Assembly: GCA_023419875.1 (NCBI GenBank)
Contig: JAEZXM010000357.1
Span: forward strand, 1 to 5,952
Direction: 5' to 3'
DNA from: Pseudomonadota bacterium
GTDB lineage: Bacteria > Myxococcota > Myxococcia > Myxococcales > Anaeromyxobacteraceae
Length of the DNA: 5,952 bases
Shown here: positions 5,029-5,952 of the stretch, one piece after another
How positions within the stretch are numbered: the stretch's first letter is position 1
Layout of the letters: the number at the start of each line of letters is the position of its first letter
Notes under the pieces: model-generated
What the model was told of the DNA's origin: nothing
The model's input: only the letters and a program-made list of their open reading frames with translations
Databases searched by the model: none
Program-made: the position numbers and the translations under genes

Positions 5029-5952
5029 ATCACCGCGCCCACGTACTCCTCGGGGACGCGCACCTCGAGCTTCATCACCGGCTCGAGGAGGATCGGCCGG
5101 GCTTCGAGCACCGCCTTCTTGAAGGCCATGGACCCGGCGACCTGGAACGCCATGTCGGAGCTGTCCACGTCGTGGTAGCTGCCGAAGACGAGCTTGGCCT
5201 TGAAGTCGACCACCGGATAACCGGCCAGCGGGCCGGAGCCGATCGAGCCGCGGATGCCCTTCTCGACCGAGGGGATGAACTGGCGCGGGATGGTGCCGCC
5301 GACGATCGCGTCCTCGAACTCGAAGCCTTCGCCCCGGGCCTTCGGGTAGAGCTCGATGTGGGCGTCGCCGTACTGGCCGTGGCCGCCGGTCTGGCGCTTG
5401 AACTTCCCCTGCGCCTTGGAGTTGGCGGTGATGGTCTCGAGGTAGGCCGGCGACGGCGGTGCGAGCGTGATCTCCACGCCGTGCTTGCGCTTCACGCGTT
5501 CGACCGTCACCTCGATGTGCGCCTGGCCCATGCCCTGGAGCAGGATCTCCCCGGTCTCGGCCGAGCGGGCCAGCTCGAGCGACGGATCCTCCTCGATGAG
5601 CTTGTGGAGCGCGACCGATGCCTTGTCGTCGCCGCCCTTGGCGTGCACGGCGTACGAGACCGGGCGCGTGTGCTGGCGGAACTCGGGCAGCGTCACCGAG
5701 GCGCCGGCGTCGGCGAGCGTGTCGCCGGTGCGCGCGTCCTTCAGCTTCACGAGCACCACGAACTCGCCCGGCCCCGCCTCGTCGATCTCCACGTTCTGGG
5801 CGCCGTCGGTCCGGTGGAAGTGGGCGATCCGCTCCTCGGTCCGCGTCCGGGGATTGACGAGCACCGCGTCCTTCTTAAGCGACCCGGAGAAGATGCGGAC
5901 GTAGTCGATGCGGCCGGCGAAGTGATCGATGGTCGTCTTGAACACCTGCCCG
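5019..5952 (-). CDS. fusA: Elongation factor G, EF-G-like/FusA2 type, 3' half; frameshifted and cut by window edge
   Basis: EF-G moves tRNAs and mRNA through the ribosome after peptide bond formation. The GTPase domain lies outside the window. About 310 residues remain, beginning in domain II at GQVFKTTIDHFAGRIDYVRIF. Domain III carries LIEEDPSLEL and GMGQAHIEVTVERVKRKHG. Domain IV carries QTGGHGQYGDAHIEL, GGTIPRQFIPSVEKGI, GPLAGYPVVDF and FGSYHDVDSSDMAF, where the translocation tip His lies. Domain V begins at ILLEPVMKLEV. The TGGHGQ form (QSGGRGQ in E. coli) and GMGQAH instead of GMGELH point to the EF-G-like paralogue branch rather than the canonical housekeeping EF-G. The frame stops at TGA 5021-5019 after VMAT, where the family continues as VMGDLN. 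Inserting one G after the ATG at 5030-5028 restores it. The GTG at 5945 is an internal Val codon, not a start. Identity is firm; canonical versus paralogue is moderately sure. Confidence 0.93.
   Translation of the reverse strand, partial: GQVFKTTIDHFAGRIDYVRIFSGSLKKDAVLVNPRTRTEERIAHFHRTDGAQNVEIDEAGPGEFVVLVKLKDARTGDTLADAGASVTLPEFRQHTRPVSYAVHAKGGDDKASVALHKLIEEDPSLELARSAETGEILLQGMGQAHIEVTVERVKRKHGVEITLAPPSPAYLETITANSKAQGKFKRQTGGHGQYGDAHIELYPKARGEGFEFEDAIVGGTIPRQFIPSVEKGIRGSIGSGPLAGYPVVDFKAKLVFGSYHDVDSSDMAFQVAGSMAFKKAVLEARPILLEPVMKLEVRVPEEYVGAVMAT

Overview
The window is GC-rich, tightly packed and coding almost throughout on the minus strand. All five genes run right to left. Third codon positions are mostly G or C, which leaves long empty open frames on the plus strand. 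The gene content (lipid A flippase, Kdo transferase and a heptosyltransferase-type glycosyltransferase) indicates a Gram-negative bacterium with an LPS outer membrane. The base composition and the style of the proteins suggest a deltaproteobacterial or Myxococcota-like lineage. That placement is an impression and has not been tested.

In transcription order the genes are as follows. (1) The 3' half of an elongation factor G gene of the EF-G-like (FusA2) type enters from the right edge and is broken by an apparent one-base deletion near 5028; the main frame ends at 5019 and the C-terminal tail continues in another frame to 4783. (2) An MsbA-type lipid ABC exporter lies at 2925-4766. (3) A membrane-anchored PHP-domain metallohydrolase of unknown substrate lies at 1809-2921. 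(4) WaaA/KdtA, the Kdo transferase, lies at 518-1795. (5) The N-terminal part of a family 9 (heptosyltransferase-like) glycosyltransferase runs off the left edge (1-521).

The spacings are 16, 3 and 13 nt, followed by a 4-nt GTGA overlap, so genes 2-5 look like one transcription unit for inner-core LPS. WaaA adds Kdo to lipid A precursor on the inner face of the inner membrane, the GT9 enzyme would add heptose, and MsbA flips the product outward. The PHP protein appears to be exported and anchored, so it could act on a periplasmic envelope phosphoester or glycan, but nothing in the sequence identifies its substrate. None of the four envelope genes starts with ATG (TTG, TTG, GTG, GTG).

There is no gene-free stretch longer than about 20 nt. 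I saw no RNA gene, CRISPR, insertion sequence or convincing terminator. The points most worth a second look are the PHP hydrolase inside the lipid A operon, the Asp in place of the expected catalytic Glu of WaaA, the missing D-loop Asp in MsbA, the EF-G frameshift, and the uncertain start of the GT9 gene.
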